A stretch of 46,312 bases of DNA. It comes from Oscillospiraceae bacterium. Lineage in GTDB: Bacteria; Bacillota; Clostridia; TANB77; CAG-508. The first letter of the stretch is position 1. Every line of letters begins with the position of its first letter. Position numbers and translations under genes: made by a program. Shown here in pieces: positions 1-11,304 of this stretch. A model generated the notes under the pieces. The model was not told the origin of the DNA, ran no database searches, and saw nothing but the letters and a program-made list of their open reading frames with translations. The stretch covers positions 1 through 46,312 of the forward strand of contig WQVL01000012.1 of assembly GCA_009785865.1 (NCBI GenBank), written 5' to 3'.

Positions 1-211
1 ACAATTATCTTGACACATATTTTACCTCCAATGTTAAGCTTCAATCACTTACATTGTACCATAGGTAATCCTATGTGTCTTTTTATTCCGCTATCACGGA
101 CACTTAATTTTACTATTTAGAGTTTTTTTATTGTTTTTTTCATTGAAATATCTAACTATTTTTCAAGTCTGCACATCTTTTCAAAAAGACTAGGCATCTT
201 ATTGCCTTTGT

Positions 212-1069
212 TTAGTCAAAAACAAATTTTTGTATCGCTACAGCAACACCATTTTCATTGTTGTTAGCAGTGATGAAGTCTGCTTTTTCTTTTAGAGAAT
301 CCATTGCATTTTCCATTGCTACTTTTAATCCTGCAACGTCAAACATAGGCATGTCATTTCCTCCATCGCCCATCACAATTATCTCTTCTTCCATTATACC
401 TAATTTTTTTGCTAATATTTTTATTGCATTTTCCTTTGTGGCTCCTTCTCTCGCTACATCAATAAATCTCGATTTAAATGTTCCTTCTTCTGATTTATGC
501 ATAAAAGTAGAAATATCTGTCACTTCTATATCTGGCATGTTTTCTAGTCTTTTCATGACTTTTTTTAATATTTCTTCTGATTTGTTAACAATCCCTATTA
601 TGCATATAAATTTATCAAAATCTGGTTCTTGGGCAAGCACTTCTTCTATGCTCCTATACTTCATATCATTACCACTATTTGCTTTTTTAAGACCTTTGAA
701 ATCTATCTCCACCGAAGTCTCACAGATAGAGCTCTCTCCAGAAAACATTAGCATGTATTCGGCCTCTTCTTCTAAGAAGATTTTTCTGATTTCTAATACT
801 TCTTCATTTCTAAGAATCTTTTTATCTATATATTCATTAGTTTGTATCTCATTTATTATTGCACCATTGCAAGCTATTATATAATTTGCAAAAGTTCCAT
901 TATCTAATGACAGCCCTCTTGCAAAAGATAATGGTCTTCCAGTAGCAATTACTGTAATTACCCCTTTTTCTTCATATGCTCGCTTTATCATTTCAATATT
1001 TTCTGCACTTACTTTCTTGTAGTCATCTAATAGGGTGCCATCCAAGTCTAGCACTATCATTTTATACAT
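212..1069 (-). CDS. Cof-type HAD-IIB family phosphatase
   Basis: Intact ORF; MIVLDLDGTLLDD motif and MGDGGNDMPMF motif typical of Cof/HAD-IIB. No in-frame CGG. Confidence 0.93.
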   Translation of the reverse strand: MYKMIVLDLDGTLLDDYKKVSAENIEMIKRAYEEKGVITVIATGRPLSFARGLSLDNGTFANYIIACNGAIINEIQTNEYIDKKILRNEEVLEIRKIFLEEEAEYMLMFSGESSICETSVEIDFKGLKKANSGNDMKYRSIEEVLAQEPDFDKFICIIGIVNKSEEILKKVMKRLENMPDIEVTDISTFMHKSEEGTFKSRFIDVAREGATKENAIKILAKKLGIMEEEIIVMGDGGNDMPMFDVAGLKVAMENAMDSLKEKADFITANNNENGVAVAIQKFVFD

Positions 1070-1302
1070 AGTCTATTAACTCCATTCATTTTTCTATTCT
1101 TAAACATATAATATATCTCTCGCCTTATTTGGTCAAGCTATCTCGCGTATAATCATGATAGTTTCAAATTTTATCAATAGTAGGTTTCTGTCATATTCAA
1201 ACTATCATTCTAATTTACTACATACTTCATCTGAATTTAATAGTTTTTTAACTTGAACCATTGTAATAGAAAATATATTGTTGTATAATATGCTTGAGCT
1301 TT

Positions 1303-1385
1303 GCCTGAGTGGCGGAACTGGCAGACGCACTGGATTCAAAATCCAGCGGGAAACCATGTGAGTTCGAGTCTCACCTTAGGCACCA
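1303..1385 (+). tRNA. tRNA-Leu (anticodon CAA), CCA encoded
   Basis: GCCTGAG...CTTAGGC acceptor stem, anticodon stem CTGGA/TCCAG with loop TTCAAAA, TTCGAGTC T-arm, encoded CCA. Confidence 0.93.
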
Positions 1386-1387
1386 AA

Positions 1388-1430
1388 ACAAAAACGTCCG
1401 AACTAAATTGTATAGTCCGGACGTTTTTGT
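1388..1430 (+). terminator. Rho-independent terminator-like hairpin after tRNA-Leu
   Basis: AAAAACGTCCG ... CGGACGTTTTT inverted repeat with T-run. Confidence 0.8.
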
Positions 1431-1447
1431 TGTCAAAAGATACTGCA

Positions 1448-1933
1448 TTATTGTTGTTGCTTTGTTATCCCTTTTTGTTTCAATGCATCTGTCACAAGGA
1501 TATCAAAAATTTGCTTTTCGATTTCTTCATAATCCATATCCTCCCATTCCATTAGCATTGCTTTATACCTACTAATATCCTTTGTTGCCACCTGGTACAC
1601 AGCTTGGAAGAAGGCCGTCAGCATAAATAGTTCTTTTATGCCTTCTACTGTAAAGTACGTGTCTTCCCAATCTTTCATCATCTGATCCACTTCTGCATTA
1701 GTGAATAACCTCTGTATGCTATTGGGACGCAACTCACCTTCTAGCCGTTTGAATAGGTCATTTTTCCTCCGCTTTGTTTCTTTGTTACTAGTCCATTTCA
1801 GAAATTCTGGACTTCCGAAAACTTCCTTAACACGCGCTTTAATTCCCCGTTTGTTGTACCACTCCTCCATCACTTCGCGAGGAAAGCCATACGCACTGTT
1901 TAACACCTGCGGTTTCTCTGTAGACATATTCAT
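1448..1933 (-). CDS. Orphan protein of unknown function (standard-reading class)
   Basis: ORF starting MNMSTEKPQVLNS with SD AGGAG just upstream; contains three in-frame CGG codons (1847-1849, 1769-1771, 1745-1747) without a frame change; mixed Arg codon usage. Confidence 0.7.
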   Translation of the reverse strand: MNMSTEKPQVLNSAYGFPREVMEEWYNKRGIKARVKEVFGSPEFLKWTSNKETKRRKNDLFKRLEGELRPNSIQRLFTNAEVDQMMKDWEDTYFTVEGIKELFMLTAFFQAVYQVATKDISRYKAMLMEWEDMDYEEIEKQIFDILVTDALKQKGITKQQQ

Positions 1934-2135
1934 GTCTCCTTTCAGTATATAATACTTATTGTACTGCATTTTACATTCTACCACATTATGTATACTTTTG
2001 CAATAATTTCAATATTTTACTCTACCAAGTCAAAATCCAATTTCGTGTAACTATACATTTATCTATATATACAATTCTTTACTATATCACCATAACAATT
2101 AAGTTTACATACTATATTCAAGAGGTGATTATTTT

Positions 2136-3906
2136 ATGCGTTATAGTGAATATATTAAAATTACTCCTACTGTATTGCTTGAATCAATGCAGAAAAAGGT
2201 TAATACAATTGCTTACTATGCTGGGTTGCAACAAATTGCAACAAATACTGAAGATAAAGATATTATCAATCGAATACAAAGCGATGAAGAAGTTCATTAC
2301 AGCTTACTTGCTGACCTTTATCAACAATTAACTGGAACTAACATTCCAGAAATACATCCTTCCACTTCAGAAAAACTCTCTTTCAAAGATGAGATTAAAC
2401 ATGCTTACCTAGAAGAATTAGCAAGTAGTGAATTCTTTAGGCGGAATCGCTCTTCAATGCGATAATCCATCTAGAAGTTTATTTTTTAACATCATGGAAG
2501 ATGAAAATACACATGTAGCATTACTTAATTATATTTACTTAAAATTATTAGAAGAGTGCTGCGAAAAAACTTATATTCCCGAACCGCAAATACCAACATG
2601 TGCATTTCTTACACATGTCGTAGAATCAGGAGAGGCTTTGAGTGTTATTGCAGCAAAATATGGAGTAACCATAGAGGAAATACTTGCAGAAAATCCACAA
2701 ATCGTGAACCCAAATAATATTTATGCTCGGGCAAACCATTTGTATTCCTTGTTCAGGAGTCAAATATACTATTGGGCCAGGAGACAGTCTTTGGAGGATA
2801 TCTCAGACTTTTGGGATAACTGTAGACGAAATATTATCTAATAATCCACAACTTACAGACCCAAATAATATAGTTGTGGGCCAAATTATATGCATTCCTG
2901 AAGCTCCAGTTAGAGAGAAAAGATTAAGTCTTTCCTATCTATTTGGTGGAACTTCGTCTCAATACCTAGATAGCGTTTCACAAACCAAAGACTCCCTTGA
3001 CATTGTTTGTCCAGATTTTTTTGACATAGATCGCAGCGGTAACCTACTCTTGGCAACTAGCGAGAAACTAAATAAGTCATTTGTAGATACTCTTCACTCA
3101 GAGAACATTTTAGTTGTGCCTTTTCTGAGCAACCACTTCGATCGTAGTCTTCGGAATTACTGCTTTAAATAACAGGAATAATCTTTCTGTTCAAATTGCT
3201 AAAGCAGTTGAAGAGTATAATTTGGACGGTGTAGACGTAAATATCGAAAATGTTACTCACGAGCAGCGAGATGCATATACAGACTTACTACGTCTCCTCC
3301 GCGAAAAACTTCCAGAAAACAAATTAGTTGTAACAGCGGTAGCTGCAAATCCAAATGGATGGACAATTGGCTGGCATGGTTCATACGATTACAAAGCTCT
3401 TTCAAACTATTGTGATTATTTGATGATTATGGCTTATGATGAATCTTATAGAGGTAGCCCAGAAGGTCCTGTATCTAGCAAAAGTTTTTTCGACCGCTCT
3501 ATTGAATATGCATTGAATCAAGGAGTTTCAAAGGATAAAATTGTTGTAGGTATTCCTTTCTTTGGCCGCTATTGGAAACAAGGTGAAGCCACGCGGAGGA
3601 ATAGGGTTAGCTGCTAGAGACGTAGAGTTTCTTTTAACAAACTATACATCCCAGAACTATTTCGACGCTACTACACAATCCGCATTTGCAATTGTTACAA
3701 TCAAACCGGGCGAACCAGAAGCACCAATCTTTGGCGGAAGAAGAATAGGTGCTGGCACTTATCACATTTGGTATGATGATCCGCAATCTACAAGATATAA
3801 GTTGGAAACTATTAATAAATATGGTGTGCTAGGCGCTGGAAGTTGGGCTTTAGGCCAGGAAATATTATCAATTTGGGATTTTTATAGCGATGTGCTTAAT
3901 AAATAA
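2136..3906 (+). CDS. Ferritin-like + two LysM + GH18 (YaaH-like) spore/germination-type protein, reconstructed across four CGG +1 shifts
   Basis: ORFs 2136-2465, 2428-2841, 2723-3172, 3222-3617, 3562-3906 join into one 588 aa protein if C is skipped at CGG 2442, 2728, 3152 and 3594. Length 1771-4 is divisible by 3. GH18 motif DGVDVNIENV, LysM repeats VESGEALSVIAAKYGVT and YTIGPGDSLWRISQTFGIT. Confidence 0.88.
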
Positions 3907-3969
3907 TTGTAATGCTTTCCTGAATAATACACATTTGACTTCGTCAAATGGCAGCATTATAATACATTT

Positions 3970-4846
3970 ATGGAATTTATATATGAAGTAACTGAAGATA
4001 ATAATTATCAGACTATCAAACAAGTTTTGAAACAACACTTTGATATGTCTGAGAATCTTATCTTAAAATTAAAAATAAACAAGCGAATATATTTGAACAA
4101 AGGGATAACTCATGTTAATTGCCCTTTAACTTGTAATGATGTAATTGAGATTGATATGGATTTTGAAGAAGATAATTCTAATATTGCTGCTACTAATATT
4201 AGTTTAGATATTATATATGAAGACCCATATTATTTGGTTATCAACAAACCATCAAATATTGCTATCCACCCTTCACCACAGCATTATGATACTAGCTTAT
4301 CTAATGGTGTGAAATACTATTTTGACTCAACCCGGGCTAAAGAGAATGATACGTCCTGTTAATAGGCTTGATAGAGATACTTCAGGTGTTGTTGTATTTG
4401 CAAAAAGCGAATACATTCATGCATGTTTAGCAAAACAAATGAAGTCAGGTTTATTTAGAAAAGAGTATACAGCTGTTTTAAATGGCATTCTAGAATCAGA
4501 TAAAGGAACTATAGATGCTCCTATTGCTAGAAAAGAAGGTAGTATTATACAAAGATGTGTTAGCGAAAGTGGTCAGCCTTCTATAACTCATTTTGAAGTA
4601 TTAAAAAGACTGACCGATAGTTCTCTTGTACAATTTACTTTAGAAACTGGTAGGACTCATCAAATCAGAGTTCATTCTAGCCATATAGGTCATCCTATTA
4701 TTGGTGATACATTATATGGCTTTAGTTCTAACCTTATTTCAAGACAAGCTTTACATAGTCATAAGATAAGTTTTATCCATCCAATAACAAAAAAACACAT
4801 CGAGCATGCCGCTAGCTTGCCCGATGATATTTTAAATATTCTTTAA
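3970..4846 (+). CDS. rluD: RluA-family rRNA pseudouridine synthase, reconstructed across one CGG +1 shift
   Basis: Two ORFs join at CGG 4333-4335 to give ...DSTGLKRMIRPVNRLDRDTSG; catalytic RLDRDTSG motif; length 877-1 divisible by 3. The exact subfamily (RluD-like) is less certain. Confidence 0.88.
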
Positions 4847-4885
4847 TCCTTTATTTCAGAAAAGATGTTATCTTCTCATTTATTC

Positions 4886-6281
4886 TTATCCTAATATAAA
4901 TCCAAATAGAATTATTGCAGTAGCGACTTGTACCCCTCCAATAAGTGCTTCAAAAGGCATTAGCTTTATTCTCTCTTTCATGCCAACCTTCATCCCTTCT
5001 TTACTTGCAAGAAAGTAATTTCCATGAGGCACAATATCTAAGAATGTAGAACCTGCATTTATCATTACAGCTCCACTAATATATACTACACCATAAGCCA
5101 TTATTTGATCTGCAAAAGTACCTGCTCCGAAGAACCGCTCCCGCCGCTGTTGATCCTGTTATAGCTCCCATTAGGCTACTCGCCATAGGTCCTAAGAACA
5201 TAGTAGATAATCCCATTGTCTCTATAACTTCAACTAGCATATCTGGCAAGTATGAATTCCTTACTAATCCCGCTATTGCTCCAGCACCTAATAGCATTAG
5301 AACAATTGGACTCATTCTTATCATTCCAGAATTTGCGTCACTTACAAGTTTCTTTCCTCTTCCCATAGCTATACACCCTATTGCTGCAGCTAAAGGTAAT
5401 GCAAAAAATGCGTCTATATTAAAATTACTTAAAAATTCGATACCAAATATTGCTCCTATCGGACTAATTATTAAAAGTAATATAGCTGCAATTGGTCCTA
5501 CCATTGCTCTACCAAATGATGGTAAATCCTTTGTATCTTCTCCACAGTTTCCTTCCAAATCTACATTTGTAACCTTTACACCTCTGTTTTTTATCATATT
5601 CGCTAGTAATATAGTTATTAATATTCCAAATATGGCAGGAACAATTCCATTTATCATTACTTCACTAACACTTAATCCGAAACCTTCAGCAGCTGCCACG
5701 GTATTTGGGTTTGGGCCAATCATATTTCCTGCTTTTGCTCCACCTGATAATGCTAAAATTAAAGATGCCTTTGATACATTCGTTTTACTTCCAACCGCTA
5801 AAGCAATTGGAGCTAAGAGAACTACACCTACACTCATAAAAATACCTGAACCAGTTATTATAACACTGGATAAAGCTACCCCTATTAGTACATACTTTTC
5901 TCCGAATCTCTTAACTATTGTTCGAGCAATAGACTCTGCTCCCCCTGATTCAATAAGGACTCCCGCGAGCACTCCACCCGCTATAATTCTAGCAACTACA
6001 CCCATAATACCGCTTGTTCCATCAAGTACTATGTTTAAAGTGTTAGCTAAACTAGCTCCTCCTACTAGTGCACCTGCTACTACACCTAAGAACAATGAGC
6101 AGATTGGGTTCAGCTTTCTCATTACTAAGATAACCCCTACTAATATTCCTACTATAACACCTAGAGCACTAACATTTCCAATGCCGGACGTGTACTCTTC
6201 ATAATTTGTATCATCTTGATATCCCACATATGTTTGATATTCCATATTTTCTTGCTGTTCTACATATTCCTGATAGTCCAT
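4886..6281 (-). CDS. GntP-family permease, reconstructed across one CGG +1 shift
   Basis: ORFs join at CGG (ccg 5127-5129) to give GSTAAGAVLGAGTFADQIMAYGVVYISG; GGAKAGNMIGPNPNT motif; length 1396-1 divisible by 3. Confidence 0.85.
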
Positions 6282-6419
6282 ATATTTCTACTCTCCTAAT
6301 ATATTTTCTTGTTTTAATCCATATAGTATAATACCACATGCTTTTTTTATATGCAAGCAAAAGACCACCTTATCCAAAAGTCAAGCCTACACTCTTGTGT
6401 AGGCTATTTTGTCTTCGTC

Positions 6420-8147
6420 TTATTCTGCTTCTTTCTTCATTTCTTCAAAACGCTTTACTTTTCTTGTAGTTGTCTTAACCATTTCTTCATTTGTAACAAC
6501 TAAGTGTTTCATACGTTTGTATGTTGGTAAATGATCATTTATCTCTTTTATATCTTTCCAAATAATATCATGTAGCTCTTCTTCCGTTTTACCAGGATAT
6601 TTCTCCTTTGTATATTCTTCATTATACACAATCTTTACAGAAAGTAGTAGATCATCCCCTTTTGGTTTTCCATATACCATATTTTCTTGAACATATGGCA
6701 AGGCACTTACATGCATTTCAATCTCTTCAGGATATATGTTTTTACCATTTTTAAGTACGATTACATTTTTCTTTCTTCCTGTTATAAATACAAATCCATC
6801 TTCATCTATACGTCCTAAATCTCCTGTATGGAACCATCCATTTTTTATAACTTCATCTGTCGCTTCTTGATTTTCATAGTATCCTACCATTACGTTTGGT
6901 CCTTTTGCAATTATTTCTCCTATGCCTTCTTCGTTTGGATTGTCTATTTTTAAGTCTACATTTACCATAGGAAATCCACATGAACCATATCTAATTGCCG
7001 TTGGATTTTCTGCAGCAAGTACTGGAGCTGTTTCTGTTAATCCATATCCTTGTACAGAAAGCATACCAAAGTTTGCAAATCCTTCAGCAACATTTTTATC
7101 AATTGGAGCCGCACCAGAAATTATAAATCTAATTTCTCCTCCTAAATTATCTAATACTTTCTTGAAAACTTTTCTTCTTATATCTATTTTAAATTTAAGT
7201 AAGAAATTACATACTTTACTCATTGTAGCCATAAGTTTAGTTTTTCCTTGTCTATCTACTTCTGCCATTATCTTTTTATACATTGCCTCTAATAACAACG
7301 GTACACAAACAAATACTGAAACTTTGTATTCTTTTAAGTTTGGTTGTATGTATTTTATTCCATCGCAAAATACATTTGTCATACCTTGTGCAAGCATAAC
7401 CATTAATCCTGTTGAGCCTAATGTATGATGGAATGGTAGAAATGCCATATTAACGTCTGTAGATTTAAAAGGCGCCATATGATTTATCGCATAGATGTTT
7501 GAAGCATAGTTTTTATGTGTTAGCATTGCACCTTTTGCCATTGATGTAGTACCAGATGTAAATACAATAGCGCAAACTGCATCTTCATCAATCTCACTAT
7601 CAATAAATCTTCTGTCTCCACTCGCAATCAGTTCTCTTCCTTTAACTAACATTTTTTCCATTGTAGTAAATTTACTGTCTGTTTCAGGATCCATGCTTAT
7701 AAATTCTTTTACTGTATTACCTTTTTTCTCACTTATTTTTTTTGCTACTTGTTCATATTCTTTTTCAAATATTAGCACATCAACTTTTGCTCTTTCAAGT
7801 AATCCTTCGATTTCTTCTTCCGGAAGCCCTTTATCTAATGGGACTGTTATTCCTACCCCATTTAATGTTGCAAGGTATCCTACTGCCCATTCATATCTGT
7901 TCTTTCCAATAACAGCTATTTTTTTTCCTTTATATCCTAAATCAATTAGAGCTGTTCCTAGCTCGTTTATGTTTTGTTGAAATTCTTTATATGTGATATA
8001 TCTATATGTAGACTCTTTTCCCTTTTTAATTTTAACTATAAATGCGTTGTTATCTGGGTATTCTCTTACTGGTTTGTTTAATACCTCTCTTAAATCTTTT
8101 AAGTACTCTGGTTCAAAAAGTGTTCTTTTCGGTTTCATAATATACAT
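6420..8147 (-). CDS. AMP-dependent long-chain fatty acid-CoA ligase
   Basis: Intact 575 aa ORF; FTSGTTSMAKGAMLTHKNY and GYGLTETAP motifs. Confidence 0.93.
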   Translation of the reverse strand: MYIMKPKRTLFEPEYLKDLREVLNKPVREYPDNNAFIVKIKKGKESTYRYITYKEFQQNINELGTALIDLGYKGKKIAVIGKNRYEWAVGYLATLNGVGITVPLDKGLPEEEIEGLLERAKVDVLIFEKEYEQVAKKISEKKGNTVKEFISMDPETDSKFTTMEKMLVKGRELIASGDRRFIDSEIDEDAVCAIVFTSGTTSMAKGAMLTHKNYASNIYAINHMAPFKSTDVNMAFLPFHHTLGSTGLMVMLAQGMTNVFCDGIKYIQPNLKEYKVSVFVCVPLLLEAMYKKIMAEVDRQGKTKLMATMSKVCNFLLKFKIDIRRKVFKKVLDNLGGEIRFIISGAAPIDKNVAEGFANFGMLSVQGYGLTETAPVLAAENPTAIRYGSCGFPMVNVDLKIDNPNEEGIGEIIAKGPNVMVGYYENQEATDEVIKNGWFHTGDLGRIDEDGFVFITGRKKNVIVLKNGKNIYPEEIEMHVSALPYVQENMVYGKPKGDDLLLSVKIVYNEEYTKEKYPGKTEEELHDIIWKDIKEINDHLPTYKRMKHLVVTNEEMVKTTTRKVKRFEEMKKEAE

Positions 8148-8274
8148 TCTCCCTTCACTTTGTATCTAGTATCGAAAACTAGATTATCACATTTTGAATA
8201 GCGTGTCAATAGGTTGACGAGATTACTTAAAAAATGTTATCATTATATTAGTATAGTAAAAAGGAGATGCTTGT

Positions 8275-8760
8275 ATGACTGAGAATAAAGTTAAATTCCA
8301 CATCCCGCATTGGGAAGAACTTCCCGATATCGAATTATATTCAGACCAGGTTATAAAGTACTTGGAAGACTATTTAGAGCCTTTTCATACTGATAAAACA
8401 GAAAAGGTAATTACTAATACAATGATTAATAACTATGTAAAACAAGGAGTTATAAAACCTCCTGTAAAAAAGAAATATAATAAATCACACTTAGCCTATT
8501 TGTTTGTTATCTGTTTGCTAAAGCAAGTATATAGCATACATGACATTAAGGTGTTAATTAGACTTGCTCTTGGTGTTGTTCCTGTTGAAATATCATATAA
8601 CAGGTTTTGCATAACTCTAAAAGAAGCTATTACTTGTATTTTTGAGAACAAAGAATATGTAGATGAAGAGGAACTTGGAAAAGGCAGACGCCTTTTGAAA
8701 TGTGCAATTCTGTCTTACGCCAACAAACTGTATGTAGAAAAAACATTTTTGAATAAATAA
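8275..8760 (+). CDS. DUF1836-like protein
   Basis: Intact ORF; tentative family call from overall resemblance (YIEDYLEPF..., MINNYVKQGVIKPPVKKKY). Confidence 0.65.
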   Translation: MTENKVKFHIPHWEELPDIELYSDQVIKYLEDYLEPFHTDKTEKVITNTMINNYVKQGVIKPPVKKKYNKSHLAYLFVICLLKQVYSIHDIKVLIRLALGVVPVEISYNRFCITLKEAITCIFENKEYVDEEELGKGRRLLKCAILSYANKLYVEKTFLNK

Positions 8761-8844
8761 CCCCTATTAGTCTTGCCAATTTAGAAGAAGCATGATAGCA
8801 TAACATAATTAATGTATCAAATACATGAGAGAAAGGATGTTAGG

Positions 8845-8991
8845 ATGAAGAATGTCCACCGGAAAGGCCCAAAGCCCAAAAAGTGGTGCGGAAAATGCAA
8901 GCAGTATAGCGGCAAACTAAAAGAGGGTAGTGACCCTCCTGCTTACCACTGTCCTTTATGCAAACGAGATTTAAAGTCTAAAGCAAAGTAA
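8845..8991 (+). CDS. Small zinc-ribbon-like orphan protein, 48 aa (standard-reading class)
   Basis: ATG to TAA; two CxxC pairs (WCGKC, HCPLC); one in-frame CGG (8860-8862) read through; SD-like GAAAGGATGTTAGG upstream. Confidence 0.6.
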   Translation: MKNVHRKGPKPKKWCGKCKQYSGKLKEGSDPPAYHCPLCKRDLKSKAK

Positions 8992-9178
8992 CATCTGTAA
9001 TGTTCTCAAGTTTGAGGCAGCACTACTGCTGCCTCTTTCTATGTTCAAATTCAATGCTATCTTTATTTGAATTATTCTTTATGTAACTCTTGCTGTTTCT
9101 CTGATACTGTGATAACATAATGTAGAAATCCAAATATATATTTTGGTGTCTTAACACCAAAAGAAAGGGTGTTATTTT

Positions 9179-9445
9179 ATGGCAAAATATAATTGTCATC
9201 CGCATATACAGAAGAAGCGGCCCAAAAGGCTAATTTCAAATAGTCAACGACGCAAAAAATGGAAGCAACACAAGAGAACTGCAGCACGAAAAAATATTTT
9301 GTGGCACCAAAGCTATAAGTATTGTAGCTGCTTCTGCGATTCAAAAGTATTTGAATATATTTCTATTTGTACTAAAAAATTCGAATTAAAGTATATGTAC
9401 CATCGGTGCCCAATATGCAATAAGCGTAGTAAGCACTACTTGTAA
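9179..9445 (+). CDS. Small basic Cys/His-rich orphan protein (standard-reading class)
   Basis: ORF MAKYNCHPHIQKKRPKRL...; CPIC motif; SD AAAGGGTG; in-frame CGG at 9218-9220 and 9404-9406 without a frame change. Confidence 0.6.
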   Translation: MAKYNCHPHIQKKRPKRLISNSQRRKKWKQHKRTAARKNILWHQSYKYCSCFCDSKVFEYISICTKKFELKYMYHRCPICNKRSKHYL

Positions 9446-9452
9446 CACCAAT

Positions 9453-9483
9453 AAAAACAGCGCGTTCCACGCGCTGTTTTTAT
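9453..9483. terminator. Bidirectional terminator hairpin between convergent genes
   Basis: AAAAACAGCGCGTTCCACGCGCTGTTTTTA. Confidence 0.8.
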
Positions 9484-10214
9484 ATATCTGACATATCTAT
9501 TAAGTCTTTAACTACCTCTGAAACAATTATTAATCCTGCAACTGATGGCACAAACGACACACTTCCGTGGCACTTGCTTTTTATGTGGATTTCCAAACTC
9601 CTCTGCCCCTACTTTATATTTCGGTTTCTTAGGCTCCTCTTTGGTATATATAACCTTTAGCTTGTTTATCCCTCTTCTCCTTAACTCTTGTCTCATAACT
9701 TTTGCAAGTGGGCATACAGATGTTTTTGATATATCTGCAACTTCTATCATCGTTGGATTTAGCTTGTTTCCCATTCCCATACATGAGATTATAGGAATTC
9801 CGAAGTTCATTTGCCTTCACTACTAAATCTATTTTTGCTGTAACTGTATCTATACCATCTATAATATATGTTATGCTTTTATCTAGTATCTCTTCTTCCA
9901 TGTCTGGCATATAAAAAGTTCTATGAACTTCAACTTTAGCATTTGGATTGATTTCTAGTATTCTTTCTTTTGCCACATCCACTTTATATTCATTCAAAGT
10001 TTTTGTTGTTGCAATTAGTTGCCTATTTAAATTTGTGATGTTTACTGTATCATTATCAATTAATATAAAGTCTTCTATTCCACTTCTAACAAGTCCTTCT
10101 ACAACAAAAGAACCTACACCACCTATTCCAAATATAGCTACCTTTTCTTTTTTTAACTTGGCTACGTTTTCTTTTCCGTATTACTAATTCTGTTCTTAAA
10201 AATCTATTTTCCAT
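9480..10214 (-). CDS. tcdA: ThiF/TcdA-type tRNA threonylcarbamoyladenosine dehydratase, reconstructed across three CGG +1 shifts
   Basis: Joining at ccg 10176-10178, 9800-9802 and 9565-9567 gives MENRFLRTELVIGKENVAKLKKEKVAIFGIGGVGSFVVEGLVRSG...ELGIPIISCMGMGNKLNPTMIEVADISKTSVCPLAKVMR...KKQVPGSVSFVPSVAGLIIVSEVVKDLI; length 735-3 divisible by 3. Confidence 0.9.
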
Positions 10215-10250
10215 GTCTACCTCGTATTTGAATATTACATATTCTACAAT

Positions 10251-10643
10251 TTAATGTTGTGTATTCTCTAATCCGTTTTTCAATTCTTCAAGCAAAACAA
10301 TATATTGTGATTTTATAACTACATATATTTCTCTTGATTTCTCTTCATCATATGAATGTGCTAGATTATTTCTATCTAACATCATTTTTATCCATGATTC
10401 ACCATCTTTAATAATTCCTTTTGCAAACCCAGTCTGAATAACTTCTCTTGGACTTCCAGTTTTTTCAGAAAATCCTTGATACTCCAAGTATTCTTTTAAG
10501 GTTTTCCATGCCAATTCAAATGTAAACTCAAATCTTTGTATTACTCCATCTATTACAATCGCTGTTTCTTCTTCACAAATGCCTTCTTTTAATCTTTCTA
10601 ATGCTTTCTTAAAGTCTTCCAACTTTTCTCCAAATCTTTTCAC
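10251..10643 (-). CDS. HI0074/HepT-type nucleotidyltransferase substrate-binding protein
   Basis: QRFEFTFELAWKTLKEYLEYQGF, SPREVIQTGF, LDRNNLAHSYDEE motifs; paired with the downstream-listed MNT gene. Confidence 0.88.
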   Translation of the reverse strand: MKRFGEKLEDFKKALERLKEGICEEETAIVIDGVIQRFEFTFELAWKTLKEYLEYQGFSEKTGSPREVIQTGFAKGIIKDGESWIKMMLDRNNLAHSYDEEKSREIYVVIKSQYIVLLEELKNGLENTQH

Positions 10644-10945
10644 TACAAATCAACTCCTTCATTTAATATCGCATCCATCAGCTCTTGTTTAGTTATTTCG
10701 CTTGTAAAAACTAAATCAATTTTATACGGTATATCTAACAAATCAAAATCATTTCTTATCTTAAATATTTCTTTTTCATCTAACTTGCCAATTACTGCTA
10801 TATCAATATCTGAATTTAACTTCGCTACTCCATTTACTCTTGAGCCAAATAATTTAAATTGTATATTGGAATATTTAGTAATTATATTTCGTATTTTACC
10901 ATATGTTTCTTCACTTAATCCATACATAAATGATTCCTCCATCAT
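10643..10945 (-). CDS. MNT-domain nucleotidyltransferase (MntA/HI0073-like)
   Basis: LFGSRVNGVAKLNSDIDIAVIG motif; overlaps start of the HI0074-like gene. Confidence 0.88.
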   Translation of the reverse strand: MMEESFMYGLSEETYGKIRNIITKYSNIQFKLFGSRVNGVAKLNSDIDIAVIGKLDEKEIFKIRNDFDLLDIPYKIDLVFTSEITKQELMDAILNEGVDL

Positions 10946-11092
10946 CTTATAAGGGCTATTATATATGAATGTTTCTAAAAACTCAAGAATTTATTTTATG
11001 TAGTTTTACATAATGCAGAAAATATGCTATAATTAGATTTGTAGTTAAATATATAGTTTTATTGCTTCGCGCGATAACAAGGAGGATTTCAA

Positions 11093-11296
11093 ATGAAATC
11101 AAAAAACTGGGCATTAGTCATTATGACAACTGCCATTTCGGCAATCGTAGTGACGGTCACTACTGTCTTCTTTTGGGAAATGGGTGTTCGGAGGGGTTAT
11201 AGGATAGCAGAAGACGAACTCTCTGATTACTTTTCCATTGACTGCAATGGTGGTGCCAATGACGGCAATGATGGTGCCAATGACACCGACGACTAA
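11093..11296 (+). CDS. Small orphan membrane protein (standard-reading class)
   Basis: ORF with one N-terminal TM helix and Asn/Asp/Gly tail; SD AAGGAGG; one in-frame CGG (11189-11191) read through. Confidence 0.6.
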   Translation: MKSKNWALVIMTTAISAIVVTVTTVFFWEMGVRRGYRIAEDELSDYFSIDCNGGANDGNDGANDTDD

Positions 11297-11304
11297 ATCC
11301 AGCT

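Noticed and set aside
1301-1575. ORFs MPEWRNWQTHWIQNPAGNH... and MAELADALDSKSSGKPCEFESHLRHQ...
   Set aside because: They are translations of the tRNA-Leu gene and its terminator; the second is a well-known spurious annotation type.
2428-2841. Downstream ORF pieces as separate genes with internal starts (e.g. MNSLGGIALQ..., MLGQTICIP..., MTQPGLKRM...)
   Set aside because: No RBSs, they overlap the previous frame at the break, and conserved domains run continuously across the junctions.
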